Positions 15,373 through 23,588 are shown, counted from the first letter of the stretch. The stretch is 43,743 bases of DNA from Phreatobacter sp. (GCF_022843985.1 NZ_JALHMP010000035.1:1-43743); one strand, 5' to 3'. Numbers and translations: made by a program. Notes: generated by a model from the letters alone, not told the origin.

Positions 15373-17106
15373 TCAGGCACGTGTGCCCTGCGGCAACTCC
15401 TCGTCCGATGGGGCGACAGGGTTCTGTTCCATGTGCCTGGCGGCGATGTAGCCGAAGGTCATGGCCGGGCCGAGAGTGATGCCGCCGCCGGGATAATTGC
15501 CCCCCATGATGCTGGCGGCATCGTTGCCGGCGGCATAGAGACCGGCGATCGGGGCCCCTGTCGCGTCCAGCACGCGCGCATGGGCATCGCAGCGAATGCC
15601 GGCAAAGGTCCCCAGTTCGCCCGGCACCACCTCGACAGCATAGAAAGGGCCGGTCTCGATCGGCGCGACGCAGGGGTTGGGCTTGACGTCGGGGTCGCCG
15701 AGATAGCGGTTGTAGGCGGTGCTGCCGCGGCCGAAAGCCGGGTCCTCGCCGCGTCGCGCGGCGTCATTGAAGCCGTGCAGGGTCGCCTCGAAGGCCTCAG
15801 GGGCGATGCCCGTCACGACGGCGAGATCCCGCAAGGTCCGCCCCTTCTTCAGGTAGCCATTGCCGAGATAGGGCGAGAGCGGCACGGGAAAGGGCTTGAC
15901 GAAGCCGAGGCCGTAGCGCCGCAGCGTCGGATGGTCGGTGATGAGATAGGCCCTGACGTCGGTTCCCTTCGGCGTCGCCTTGAACAGCCCCTGCATGAAG
16001 TCGTGATAGGAGTTGGCCTCGTTGACGAACCGCTCGCCGGCCGGCGTGACCGCGATGACCCCCGGCTTGGCGCGATCGATGAAATGCGGAAAGAGCCCGG
16101 TCGAGCCGTCACGGCGCCGCACCCGCGAGACCGGCGCCCAGGCGGCAGGATTGGGATAGTCGGTGACGATGGCGGCGCCGATCCGCTCGGCGACACCCAG
16201 CCCATCGCCGGTATTGCCGGGCGGGGCGGGGGAGAAGTGTTCCTGTCCCGTCGGAGCATGGGGATAGAGCGCCTTGCGACGCTCGACATTGCGGGGGAAG
16301 CCGCCGGCGGCGAGCACGACACCGCGGCGGGCATGGATCTCGACCGGGCCTTCGGGTGTCTCGACGATGCCACCGACCACGCGGTCGTCCCGGACGATCA
16401 GTTCGCGCAAGCCGCTGGACGTGCGGATGGGAATGCCGAGGTCAAGGGCCGATTTCGCCAGCCGGCCGATCAGCGCATTGCCGTTGGTCAGCCGCATGGC
16501 GCGGCCGTGGAGGGCGAGGTCGCGCGCATAGCGCGCCAGGAGCATGCCGACATAGCCGGCCGATTTCAGCGACCGGGTGACGTTGAAGAAGTGCAGCAGC
16601 TCCTTGCCGGAGCCGATCATCATGCCGAGGAAGGTGATCTCGGGGAGCGGCGGGCGCAGGCGCTTGATCTCGGGTCCGAGCTCGCGGCCGTCGAAGGGCT
16701 CGGCGACGATGGAGCGCCCGCCGGGCTTCGCGCCGGGGGCATCCGGGTGGTAGTCGGAAAAGGCCGGTCCCAGCACGAACTTCACCGCGGTGTTCTGCTC
16801 GAAGAACGACACCATCTCCGGTCCGTTGGCGAGGAAGGCGTCGACCCTCTCGCCGTCGAAATGGTTGGCTGCCTCATGCTGCAGGTAGCGGCGGGCCTCG
16901 GCCGGGCTGTCTTCCATGCCGGCGGCGCGGGCGTGCGGATTGCACGGAATCCAGAGCCATCCGCCCGACCGCGCCGAGGCTCCGCCGAACTGGGCCTCCT
17001 TCTCGACCACGATCACGTCGAGTCCGCCGAGCCGGGCGGTGACGGCTGCGGCGAGGCCACCGGCGCCTGAGCCGACGACGAGGGTGTCCGTCGCGATTGC
17101 GGTCAC
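15373..17106 (-). CDS. FAD-dependent dehydrogenase, fumarate reductase/ketosteroid dehydrogenase-like flavoprotein
   Basis: A 577-residue flavoprotein with an N-terminal Rossmann motif VVGSGAGGLAAAV (Gly12-Gly17), then EKEAQFGGASARSGG, and the C-terminal FAD-closing segment YAAGNDAASIMGGNYPGGG. The family includes fumarate reductase flavoproteins, 3-ketosteroid 1-dehydrogenases and related desaturases or reductases. No N-terminal signal peptide is seen, so it is probably cytoplasmic. The start GTG 17106 has GGGAGG 7 nt upstream. It lies between the SDR and the TRAP genes; palindromic DNA at 17140-17168 may add an internal promoter or operator. Confidence 0.88.
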   Translation of the reverse strand: MTAIATDTLVVGSGAGGLAAAVTARLGGLDVIVVEKEAQFGGASARSGGWLWIPCNPHARAAGMEDSPAEARRYLQHEAANHFDGERVDAFLANGPEMVSFFEQNTAVKFVLGPAFSDYHPDAPGAKPGGRSIVAEPFDGRELGPEIKRLRPPLPEITFLGMMIGSGKELLHFFNVTRSLKSAGYVGMLLARYARDLALHGRAMRLTNGNALIGRLAKSALDLGIPIRTSSGLRELIVRDDRVVGGIVETPEGPVEIHARRGVVLAAGGFPRNVERRKALYPHAPTGQEHFSPAPPGNTGDGLGVAERIGAAIVTDYPNPAAWAPVSRVRRRDGSTGLFPHFIDRAKPGVIAVTPAGERFVNEANSYHDFMQGLFKATPKGTDVRAYLITDHPTLRRYGLGFVKPFPVPLSPYLGNGYLKKGRTLRDLAVVTGIAPEAFEATLHGFNDAARRGEDPAFGRGSTAYNRYLGDPDVKPNPCVAPIETGPFYAVEVVPGELGTFAGIRCDAHARVLDATGAPIAGLYAAGNDAASIMGGNYPGGGITLGPAMTFGYIAARHMEQNPVAPSDEELPQGTRA

Positions 17107-17139
17107 GGAAGGGCCTCCCTCTCGGGGGTGGGGGTCGCC

Positions 17140-17168
17140 ACGAATTCGCGATGAACGAATTCATTCGT
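17140..17168 (-). promoter_or_regulatory. Paired palindromes upstream of the FAD dehydrogenase gene
   Basis: CGAATTCG (17141-17148) is a perfect palindrome. ACGAAT-TC-ATTCGT (17155-17168) is a second dyad. Both contain ACGAATTC, repeated directly 15 bp apart. They lie in the 124-nt gap between the SDR and the FAD dehydrogenase. They could be binding sites for the IclR regulator encoded two genes upstream. Confidence 0.4.
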
Positions 17169-17230
17169 CAAGCTAGGCGAGGTTTCGCCCGCTTGGCAAG
17201 CGGCCGTTCGGCAGGTCCGGCCTTCGCCGT

Positions 17231-17980
17231 TCAGACAGCGAGATAGCCGCCGTCGACGACGAGGGTCGTGCCGGTGACATAGGTCGCCATGGACGAGCAG
17301 AGAAAGACGACAGGACCGACCAGTTCCTCGGGTTCGCCGAAGCGCGCCATCGGGATGCGGGCGAGAAACCTGGCTGCCCGGGCCGGGTCGCTGCGGGTGG
17401 CGATAGTCATCTCGGTGGCGATCGTTCCGGGAGCGATGGCATTGACCCTGACGCCGCTGGGGGCGAGTTCCTGGGCGAGGTTCTGCGTCAGCATCTTCAG
17501 GGCTGCCTTGGACGTCGAATAGCCGAGGGAGGTCGCGGTGGAGACGAAGGCGGCGATCGAGGCGATGTTGACGATGCAGCCGCGTGTTCGCTTCAGCGCC
17601 GGCAGAACCGCCATCGTGACGTTGAGCGCGCCGTCCAGGTTGACTTTCATCACCGCGTCCCAGGCCTCGAAAAGGCTCGGGTCGTCGATGCCGTGCCGCG
17701 GGCAGATCCCGGCGCCGTTGACCAGGATGGAGATGTCGCCGGTCTTCGCCATCACTCTGGACAGGATGTCGGCGGCGCCCGCCCGGTCGGTGACGTCCAG
17801 CGCCGCCCATTCCGCCCGTCCGCCAGCGGCCACGACGGCGGCGGCAACGGCCGCGCAGGCATCCGGAGAGCGGTCTGTCGCAATCACGGTGGCGCCTTCC
17901 CGCGCCAGCCCGAGGCAGAGCGCCCGCCCGATGCCGCCGCCGGCACCGGTTACCAGCGCCACACGATCCTGAAGCTTCAT
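17231..17980 (-). CDS. Short-chain dehydrogenase/reductase (SDR)
   Basis: A 249-residue NAD(P)-dependent oxidoreductase with the classical SDR layout: TGAGGGIG (11-18), NGAG near 88-91, catalytic Ser141, Tyr154 and Lys158 (GYSTSKAA), and APGTIATEM. Asp36 in IATDRS suggests NAD(H) preference. ATG 17980 is used; a GTG codon lies immediately before it, but GGGAGGG spacing favours the ATG. It follows the IclR gene by 27 nt and likely oxidises or reduces a hydroxy group of the compound taken up by the TRAP system. Confidence 0.9.
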   Translation of the reverse strand: MKLQDRVALVTGAGGGIGRALCLGLAREGATVIATDRSPDACAAVAAAVVAAGGRAEWAALDVTDRAGAADILSRVMAKTGDISILVNGAGICPRHGIDDPSLFEAWDAVMKVNLDGALNVTMAVLPALKRTRGCIVNIASIAAFVSTATSLGYSTSKAALKMLTQNLAQELAPSGVRVNAIAPGTIATEMTIATRSDPARAARFLARIPMARFGEPEELVGPVVFLCSSMATYVTGTTLVVDGGYLAV

Positions 17981-18007
17981 CACACCCTCCCTGCCGTCAC
18001 CGGATCT

Positions 18008-18790
18008 TCACGGTGCCCGGTATCCCAGATCCGACGAGAGCTTTCCGACAAAGGCAAGCATCGCTTCCGCCCGTGCGCCGCCTGACCTCGTCTCCAGCAT
18101 GCCGGCAGCGGCGATCATGGTCACGACGCATTGAAGCTGGCCAGTGTAATCCCGGACAGGTGCCGCGATGGCATTCACGCCGGGCACGGGCTGGCCTTCG
18201 ATCGGCGCAAAGCCGTGGCGGCGGATGAAGGTCGTGTGGCGCTTCAGGTCGGCCAGGGTCGTCGCCTCGCCGATGCGCTGGGTCGCGCGATCGGTCCGTT
18301 CGGCGGTGACGCGTTCGTCGATCAGCCTGTCCGGCAGATGGGCGGCGAAAACCCGTCCGGTGGCGGTCCCGGTGATGGAGAAGACGGTCCCGGCCCGCAC
18401 ATTGACGTGCAATTGGTGGGGGCCCTCCTGCACCTGGACGATGGTCGGGCCATAGGTGCCCCAGACCGACAGCGCAACCATGGCGGCCTGTTCGGTCGAG
18501 AAGGCGACGATGGCCTCGCTCGCCATGCGGAGGGGGTCATGGGTGCGAAGCCGGACCAGACCGAGGCTGAGCGCCATAGGCCCCAGCCGGTAGAGGCCGG
18601 AGCCGTCCTCCTGCTCGACCAGGCCGGCGCTCTTGAAGGAGACGAGATAGGCGTGGACCTGCGCCGGGGTCATGCCGGCATGTTCTGCCAGGTCGCGCAG
18701 CATGCAGGGGCGCCCGATCGTCACGAAGGCGTGGAGGATCCGGCTGCCCGTCTCGATCGCGCCGACGCCCCGCTGCGGCTTGGTCTCCAT
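18008..18790 (-). CDS. IclR-family transcriptional regulator
   Basis: A 260-residue regulator with an N-terminal winged helix (about residues 10-65: GSRILHAFVTIGRPCMLRDL, AEHAGMTPAQVHAYLVSFK) and a C-terminal effector domain (TGTATGRVFAAHLPD, RHGFAPIEGQPVPGVNAIAAPV). ATG 18790 is chosen; the open frame continues upstream to 18919, but that part is arginine-rich and not IclR-like. It is the first gene of the SDR-flavoprotein-TRAP operon and presumably its regulator, with candidate sites at 17140-17168. Confidence 0.88.
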   Translation of the reverse strand: METKPQRGVGAIETGSRILHAFVTIGRPCMLRDLAEHAGMTPAQVHAYLVSFKSAGLVEQEDGSGLYRLGPMALSLGLVRLRTHDPLRMASEAIVAFSTEQAAMVALSVWGTYGPTIVQVQEGPHQLHVNVRAGTVFSITGTATGRVFAAHLPDRLIDERVTAERTDRATQRIGEATTLADLKRHTTFIRRHGFAPIEGQPVPGVNAIAAPVRDYTGQLQCVVTMIAAAGMLETRSGGARAEAMLAFVGKLSSDLGYRAP

Positions 18791-18930
18791 GGCGATCACA
18801 CTCCACCCTTCATCCGCGGTCGAAGCCCGCCGACGCGACGGGCGCTCGGCGCGTCGCCGGCCGCGAAGGCTAGCGTCTGCCGGACGCATCAAGAAGATCA
18901 CGCCGCCTGATTTTTCCATCGCGGCCGGGG

Positions 18931-19257
18931 CCGATCCCGTTCAGCCAGATCGGCATCCTGGCCCATACGGCGGCGAAACATGCGCTGGTTGGCCTCACCA
19001 AGCAACTCAGCCAGGCCTTCGGGCCATCCGGCAACACCTGCAACGTGGTCGCGCCAGGCTTCGTGCGCTCCAATCCGGCACCGGAACGGCAATGGAACGC
19101 CTATGGCTCCGACGACCAGAAATGGCTGGTGGAATCCATCCATGTCCGTCGCCTCGGCACGGCAGCGGACATTGCCCATGCCGTGCTGTTCCTGGTCGGC
19201 GACAAGGCTGGCTGGATCAGCGACCAGATCCTGTCGATGGACGGTGGTCGCTCATGA
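18931..19257 (+). pseudogene. Truncated SDR-family dehydrogenase remnant
   Basis: The reading frame from about 18931 to the stop at 19255-19257 matches only the C-terminal half of an SDR: QIGILAHTAAKHALVGLTKQ, NVVAPGFVRSNPAPERQW, and the end LVGDKAGWISDQILSMDGG. The N-terminal cofactor-binding half (TGxxxGIG) is absent and there is no good start codon upstream. The position of the catalytic Tyr in Y-x3-K is His (codon cat at 18964-18966), one transition from tat. It is therefore a decayed gene. It lies divergent to, and immediately upstream of, the iclR gene. Confidence 0.72.
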
Positions 19258-19412
19258 AGCGCGGGAAAACTGTCATCGGCCAGCTTCCTTTGACCTGCCT
19301 CAGGTCGGACTTCCGTGCGCCAAGCTGGAGATCGCGTCGGCGCAGACAGCCTGTGATCTCGAAAAGCCGCGGGCGGCCGGTCCGGATGTTTCTTCGCAGA
19401 AAATCGTGCCCC

Positions 19413-19455
19413 TGTTCCGGCGGGAACATGCCGGGTTGTGGGGCCGGTCTAGGGT
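19413..19455 (+). promoter_or_regulatory. Promoter-like element of the small secreted protein gene (copy 1)
   Basis: Dyad TGTTCC (19413-19418), GGCG, GGAACA (19423-19428), then exactly 19 nt, then TCTAGGGT (19448-19455), 50 nt before the start codon. The same arrangement with identical spacing occurs at 43396-43438 before the related gene. It is probably a shared promoter plus regulator or sigma-factor site. Confidence 0.6.
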
Positions 19456-19505
19456 CTGGACATCGGGGCAGGAGACGCCCCCGCCACACCAAAGGGACCA
19501 CCGCC

Positions 19506-19763
19506 ATGAACCGCTTCAAGTCTTTCGCTCTCGCCGCCGTCGCCGCCGCCGCCCTGTCGCTTGCCATGGCGCCCCCGGCCGAGGCCCGCTCGCGCAACGC
19601 CGCCCTCGGCATCGGCGCCCTGGCCGTCGGCCTCATCGTCGGCAGCGCCGTCGCCGCCTCCAGCCGCGCCCGGGCCTATGAGGTGCGCGAGTGCTTCACC
19701 ATGCGCCGCTGGGTCGAGGGCCCCTATGGCATGGAGCGCCGCACCGTCCGCGTCTGCGAGTAA
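19506..19763 (+). CDS. Small secreted/envelope protein with glycine-zipper-like segment
   Basis: An 85-residue protein with a signal peptide (MNRFKSFALAAVAAAALSL, cleavage near PAEARS). An Ala/Gly-rich hydrophobic segment follows (NAALGIGALAVGLIVGSAVAA), then a charged tail with two Cys (ECFTMRRW, RVCE) that could form a disulfide. AAGGGA precedes the ATG. The layout R-S-x-N-x-x-L-x-I-G...G-S-A-x-A resembles the protein starting at 43486. The function is unknown; the glycine-zipper-like segment suggests membrane association in the envelope. A strong terminator follows at 19794-19818. Confidence 0.75.
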   Translation: MNRFKSFALAAVAAAALSLAMAPPAEARSRNAALGIGALAVGLIVGSAVAASSRARAYEVRECFTMRRWVEGPYGMERRTVRVCE

Positions 19764-19793
19764 GCGCGACGCCCCATCCGCCGCGGTCCCCAC

Positions 19794-19818
19794 AGCCCCA
19801 GCCCCCCCGGCTGGGGCT
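19794..19818 (+). terminator. Rho-independent-type terminator
   Basis: A perfect 10-bp stem, AGCCCCAGCC (19794-19803) and GGCTGGGGCT (19809-19818), with a loop of five C, lies 30 nt after the small secreted protein gene. It is followed by a T-containing stretch (ctggtctgtttg). Most of the remaining intergenic DNA to 20031 shows nothing recognisable. Confidence 0.65.
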
Positions 19819-20031
19819 CTGGTCTGTTTGGGGTCCTGCCCGCGGCCGTCCCGCGCGCCGCGTGTCGTGCAATCCGCCTGCTGCGTGATGCCTTTGGCGA
19901 ATGGACAGCCGGTCGGGCTTGCTTGATGTCGCGATCAGGGTGTGCCGCTCTGCTTCTCCCCTTTCTCGGACATGTGGGCAGCGAACATCCCGGCACATGA
20001 CCGCCGGCATGGGCGCTGGTTCCGGCTTGCG

Positions 20032-21039
20032 TCAGGGCGCGGCCGTCGAGCGCCGCACGACCAGTTCGATCGGCAGCCGCGTATGCTCCAGGCGACCTTG
20101 ACCACTGATCTCGGCCAGGAGGGTGGAGGCCGCCACCTGCCCGATCTGCGCGGTTGGAATGCGCACCGTCGTCAGGGCCGGCATCATACTGGCTGAAAAC
20201 TCGATGTCGTCGATGCCCGCCACCGACAATTCCCCGGGCACGGATAGCCCGCGCGCCTGCGCTTCCTGCACGCCGCCGATGGCGAAGAGATCGATCCCGC
20301 CGATGACGGCGGTCGGTCGTTCGGCCAGATCGAGCAGCCGCGCGCAGCCGGCGCGTCCTCCGGCCATGGTCAGGACCTGCTCGCTGACCAGCGCATCGGG
20401 CAGCGCGAGGCCCGCCCGTTCCATGGCCTGCCTGACGCCCGCGAGCCTTGCCCGCTGGCGGTCGTTGAACGCCAGATGGCCAACGATCATGCCGATGCGC
20501 CGATGGCCTAGACCGATCAGGTGCTCCGCGACCAACCGCCCGGCCGCCTCGTTGTCCACCGTCACCGCCGCGAAGTCGGGCGCGCCGACCCAGGTGAGGA
20601 CAACCCGAACTTCGCTCGTCGCCAGGAGCCTTACCGTCTCCTGGGAGCGCTCGGCCCCGACCAGCATCAGCCCGTCGACGCCGCGCGCCAGAAGCATGCG
20701 CACCGCCTCGGTTTCCGCCGCAAGGCTCATTTCGTGGGAGGCGACCAGCAGCTGATAGCCTTCACGCGCTAGGGCCGATTGAAAGGACTGGAGCACGCGG
20801 GCGAAGATGGTGCTGTCGAGGGTGGGGACGACGGCGCCGATCGTCATCGAGCGACCGGAGGCGAGGGCGCGCGCGGTGCCGTCAGTCAGATAGCCAAGTC
20901 GGCGGGCGCTGTCGCGCACGCGCGTCAGGGTTTCGAGCGCCAGCAGGCCGGGCTGGGCCATGGCGCGCGACACGGTCGCCGGGGAAACACCGGCGTCACG
21001 GGCGACATCGACCAGCCGGGCTTTGCGGTGGGAAGCCAT
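20032..21039 (-). CDS. LacI-family transcriptional regulator of the sulfonate uptake/oxidation operon
   Basis: A 335-residue LacI regulator. The N-terminal helix-turn-helix and hinge are visible (residues 7-65: RLVDVARDAGVSPATVSRAM, then RRLGYLTDGTARALASGRS), followed by the periplasmic-binding-protein-like effector domain (IGAVVPTLDSTIFARVLQSF, DGLMLVGAERS, VDNEAAGRLVAEHLIGLGHRRIGMI). No Shine-Dalgarno sequence lies before ATG 21039, and a promoter-like pair at 21069-21074/21046-21051 would start RNA at about the ATG, so the mRNA may be leaderless. It diverges from the DHPS-type ABC operon and its candidate operators lie between them. The inducer is probably the imported sulfonate or an intermediate. 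Confidence 0.9.
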   Translation of the reverse strand: MASHRKARLVDVARDAGVSPATVSRAMAQPGLLALETLTRVRDSARRLGYLTDGTARALASGRSMTIGAVVPTLDSTIFARVLQSFQSALAREGYQLLVASHEMSLAAETEAVRMLLARGVDGLMLVGAERSQETVRLLATSEVRVVLTWVGAPDFAAVTVDNEAAGRLVAEHLIGLGHRRIGMIVGHLAFNDRQRARLAGVRQAMERAGLALPDALVSEQVLTMAGGRAGCARLLDLAERPTAVIGGIDLFAIGGVQEAQARGLSVPGELSVAGIDDIEFSASMMPALTTVRIPTAQIGQVAASTLLAEISGQGRLEHTRLPIELVVRRSTAAP

Positions 21040-21045
21040 GGTGCG

Positions 21046-21074
21046 GTTATGAAAAATTTTTCAGTACCTGTCGA
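21046..21074 (-). promoter_or_regulatory. lacI promoter with palindromic operator in the spacer
   Basis: TGAAAAATTTTTCA (21050-21063) is a perfect 14-bp palindrome. On the - strand a -35-like TCGACA (21074-21069) and a -10-like CATAAC (21051-21046) are 17 bp apart and enclose the palindrome. This arrangement suits autorepression by the LacI protein. Confidence 0.6.
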
Positions 21075-21146
21075 GCCCCTCAAGATAGCCATCAACGAAA
21101 GCCGATCAAAGCCAGGCCCGAATGCACTTGACTCACTCATGCAGGT

Positions 21147-21175
21147 CTGAAAACTTTCGATGAAAGCGCTATCAT
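21147..21175 (+). promoter_or_regulatory. Promoter and second operator for the ABC/hpsN operon
   Basis: A -35-like CTGAAA (21147-21152) and a -10-like TATCAT (21170-21175) are separated by 17 bp. A degenerate copy of the upstream palindrome, TGAAAACTTTCG (21148-21159), overlaps the -35. A further small dyad CTTTC/GAAAG (21154-21166) sits in the spacer. GGGGGAG (21189-21195) is the RBS for the permease at 21204. It is a likely site of repression by the divergent LacI protein. Confidence 0.5.
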
Positions 21176-21203
21176 AAAAGGCGTCCAGGGGGAGTGTCGG
21201 CCG

Positions 21204-21980
21204 ATGATCGGACGGCGAGGGCTGATCGGGCTGGGAACCGTCGCGGGCGTCATCGCCCTGTGGTTCCTGCTGACCACCCTGACCGGGATCGTCTCCGGGG
21301 CGCGTTTTCCCTCGCCGTCGGAATTCTGGGCCTCGCTGGTGCAGATCTGGACCCGCGGCTATGCCGGCGGGCAATTGCTCGCCCACGCCCTGCACAGCCT
21401 GAAGCTCGTGGTCATGGGCTTCCTCGTCGCCATCGCGACCGGCATTCCCCTCGGCCTCTGGATGGGATGGAGCCGGCGGGCCGAGGCGGCCATCAATCCG
21501 GTCTTCCTGGTCATCCGCCCGATCCCGCCGCTGGCGTGGATCCCGCTGGCGATCCTGTGGCTCGGCCTCGGCGACGCCGCCAAGATCATGGTCATCTGGT
21601 TCTCGGCCTTCGTTCCCTCGGTGATCAACACCTTCGCCGGCGTTCGCAACATCGACCGGCCGATCCTCGAGGCCGCGCGCATGCTCGGCACGCCGCGCGG
21701 GCGCATGGTGACGGAGATCATCGCCCCCGCCGCCTCGCCGCTCATCTTCACCGGGCTGCGCCTGTCGCTGCAGGCGAGCTGGACAACGCTGGTCGCCGCT
21801 GAACTCGTCGGCGCGATGGTCGGCGTCGGTTTCGTCCTCAACATGGCGCAACAGGATCTCTACCCGGCGATGATCCTCGTCGGCATGATCACGGTCGGCA
21901 TCCTCGGCTGGGCAACGACCGTGGCGCTGGCGCGGGTCGAGCGGCAGGCGCTCGCCTGGAACGTCGCGGCCCGGGATTGA
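21204..21980 (+). CDS. ABC transporter permease, SsuC/TauC type (putative sulfonate importer)
   Basis: A 258-residue inner-membrane permease. Family features are RFPSPSEFWASLVQ near the N-terminus, IPLGLWMGWSRRAEAAINP and the coupling loop AARMLGTPRGRMVTEIIAPA. ATG 21204 is preceded by GGGGGAG. It is first in the operon of permease, permease, ATPase, aminotransferase, binding protein and dehydrogenases. Because the downstream genes oxidise a C3 sulfonate, the importer likely carries that compound. Confidence 0.9.
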   Translation: MIGRRGLIGLGTVAGVIALWFLLTTLTGIVSGARFPSPSEFWASLVQIWTRGYAGGQLLAHALHSLKLVVMGFLVAIATGIPLGLWMGWSRRAEAAINPVFLVIRPIPPLAWIPLAILWLGLGDAAKIMVIWFSAFVPSVINTFAGVRNIDRPILEAARMLGTPRGRMVTEIIAPAASPLIFTGLRLSLQASWTTLVAAELVGAMVGVGFVLNMAQQDLYPAMILVGMITVGILGWATTVALARVERQALAWNVAARD

Positions 21981-21984
21981 TCCG

Positions 21985-22773
21985 ATGAACGGCGCGCCGC
22001 TTTCCCTCCGCGAAACCTTGGCCTGGGGCGCCCTCGGCGCCCTCGCATTCGTCGGCTTCTGGACGCTGATCACAACCTCCGGACTTGTCCCGCGCCAGTT
22101 CCTGCCCTCGCCGCTCGATCTCGTTCAGCGCTTCTTCCACCTGCTCACCTCGCCTTTCGCCGGCGCCACGCTGCCGGAGCATCTCGCATCGAGTTTCCGC
22201 CGCTATGCCTTCGGCGTGCTGCTGGCGGCGGCCATCGGCATACCGCTCGGACTTCTCATGGGGTGGTTCCGCCTTCTCGACGACATCGTCACCCCGATCT
22301 TCGACGGTCTGCGCTTCATTGCCCCCATTGCCTGGGTGCCCTTTGCGGCCCTCTGGTTCGGAACCGGCATCGGCGGGCCGGTCATGATCATCTTCGCCGG
22401 CGCCTTCCCGCCCTGCCTGATCAACGCCTATCGCGGCGCGCGCTTCGTCGAGCCGCGTCTGATCGAGGCGGCCCGCATGCTCGGCACGGGCAACCTGCGC
22501 ATGATCCTGGAGATCCTGCTGCCGGCCGCCGTGCCCTCGATCGTCGCGGGACTGCGCGTCTCGGCCGGACTTGGCTGGCAATCGCTGGTCGGCGCCGAGC
22601 TCATCGTCGCGGCTGCCGGCGTCGGTTTCATGATGGTGCAGGCACAGGGCAGCGTTCAGACCACGACAGTCATGGCCGGCATGCTCGCCATCGGCCTCGT
22701 CGGCATGCTGATCGATATCCTCCTGCGCCAGGGCGAGGCGTGGATGCGCCGCCGCCGTGGGCTCGACAGCTAG
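21985..22773 (+). CDS. ABC transporter permease, SsuC/TauC type (second subunit)
   Basis: A 262-residue permease starting 4 nt after the preceding stop. It has the same family hallmarks: FLPSPLDLVQRFFHLL, IPLGLLMGWFRLLDDIVTPI and EAARMLGTGNLRMILEILLPA. With the gene at 21204 it forms a heterodimeric channel, as in the importer at 1234-3568. The ATPase gene follows after 17 nt. Confidence 0.9.
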   Translation: MNGAPLSLRETLAWGALGALAFVGFWTLITTSGLVPRQFLPSPLDLVQRFFHLLTSPFAGATLPEHLASSFRRYAFGVLLAAAIGIPLGLLMGWFRLLDDIVTPIFDGLRFIAPIAWVPFAALWFGTGIGGPVMIIFAGAFPPCLINAYRGARFVEPRLIEAARMLGTGNLRMILEILLPAAVPSIVAGLRVSAGLGWQSLVGAELIVAAAGVGFMMVQAQGSVQTTTVMAGMLAIGLVGMLIDILLRQGEAWMRRRRGLDS

Positions 22774-22790
22774 GAAGAAGGCGAAGTCCC

Positions 22791-23588
22791 ATGGGGTCGA
22801 TCCGTTTCCAGAACGTGGACAAGGTGTTCGGCGCCAGCCAGGCGGGCGTCAAGGTGCTCGACGACATCAATCTGGAGATCGGCGAGAAGGAATTCGTCGC
22901 CATCGTCGGCCCTTCAGGATGCGGCAAGACCACCTGCCTGCGCATGGTCGCCGGGTTCGAGGCCCCGTCCTCGGGGACAATCACCGTCTCCGGCAAGGTC
23001 GTCAGCGAGCCGGGGCCTGACCGCGCCGTCGTGTTCCAGCAATTCGCGCTGTTCCCCTGGAAAACCGTCCGCGAGAACATCGACCTCGGGCTGCGCAACA
23101 AGAACCTGCCGGCAGCCGAGCGCGATCGCCTCATCGCCGACGCCCTCAAGCTGATGAACCTCGAGAGCCACGCCGGCGCCTTCCCCCACCAGCTGTCGGG
23201 GGGCATGCAGCAGCGCGTCGCGATCGCCCGCGCCTATGTGCTCGACCCCGATGTGCTGCTGATGGACGAGCCTTTCGGCGCGCTCGACGCCCAGACCCGT
23301 GTGGTGATGCAGGAGGAACTGGTGCGCCTCGCGCGGGTCAATCCGCGCACGGTTCTGTTCATCACCCATGCCGTGGAGGAGGCCGTCTATCTGGCCGATC
23401 GCGTCGCTATCATGACCCGCAGGCCGGGCCGCATCAAGGAAGTCCTCGACATCAAATCCGTGCGCCTCGCCGAGAACTGGGACCGCTTCGCCCGGATCGA
23501 GGACGTCATGGATCAGGAGTCGTTCGTTCACCTGCGCACCCAGATCTGGAAGTCACTGCGCGAAGAAAAGGGCGCTCAGGGTGTCTGA
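22791..23588 (+). CDS. ABC transporter ATP-binding protein, SsuB/TauB type
   Basis: A 265-residue ATPase with Walker A GPSGCGKTT (40-48), Q-loop in VVFQQFALFPWKTV, signature LSGGMQQ (135-141), Walker B LLMDEP (156-161) and ITHAVEEA with the switch His. The C-terminal extension (MTRRPGRIKEVLDI onward) is typical of sulfonate/nitrate ATPases. ATG 22791 follows AGGAAG. Its last 8 nt overlap the GTG start of the DegT gene, so that aminotransferase is translationally coupled to the transporter. Confidence 0.92.
   Translation: MGSIRFQNVDKVFGASQAGVKVLDDINLEIGEKEFVAIVGPSGCGKTTCLRMVAGFEAPSSGTITVSGKVVSEPGPDRAVVFQQFALFPWKTVRENIDLGLRNKNLPAAERDRLIADALKLMNLESHAGAFPHQLSGGMQQRVAIARAYVLDPDVLLMDEPFGALDAQTRVVMQEELVRLARVNPRTVLFITHAVEEAVYLADRVAIMTRRPGRIKEVLDIKSVRLAENWDRFARIEDVMDQESFVHLRTQIWKSLREEKGAQGV

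Noticed and set aside
19413-19455. EcfG-type general stress promoter (GGAAC plus CGTT)
   Set aside because: GGAAC is present, but no CGTT lies at the usual 16-17 nt spacing in either copy; the shared downstream block is TCTAGGGT.
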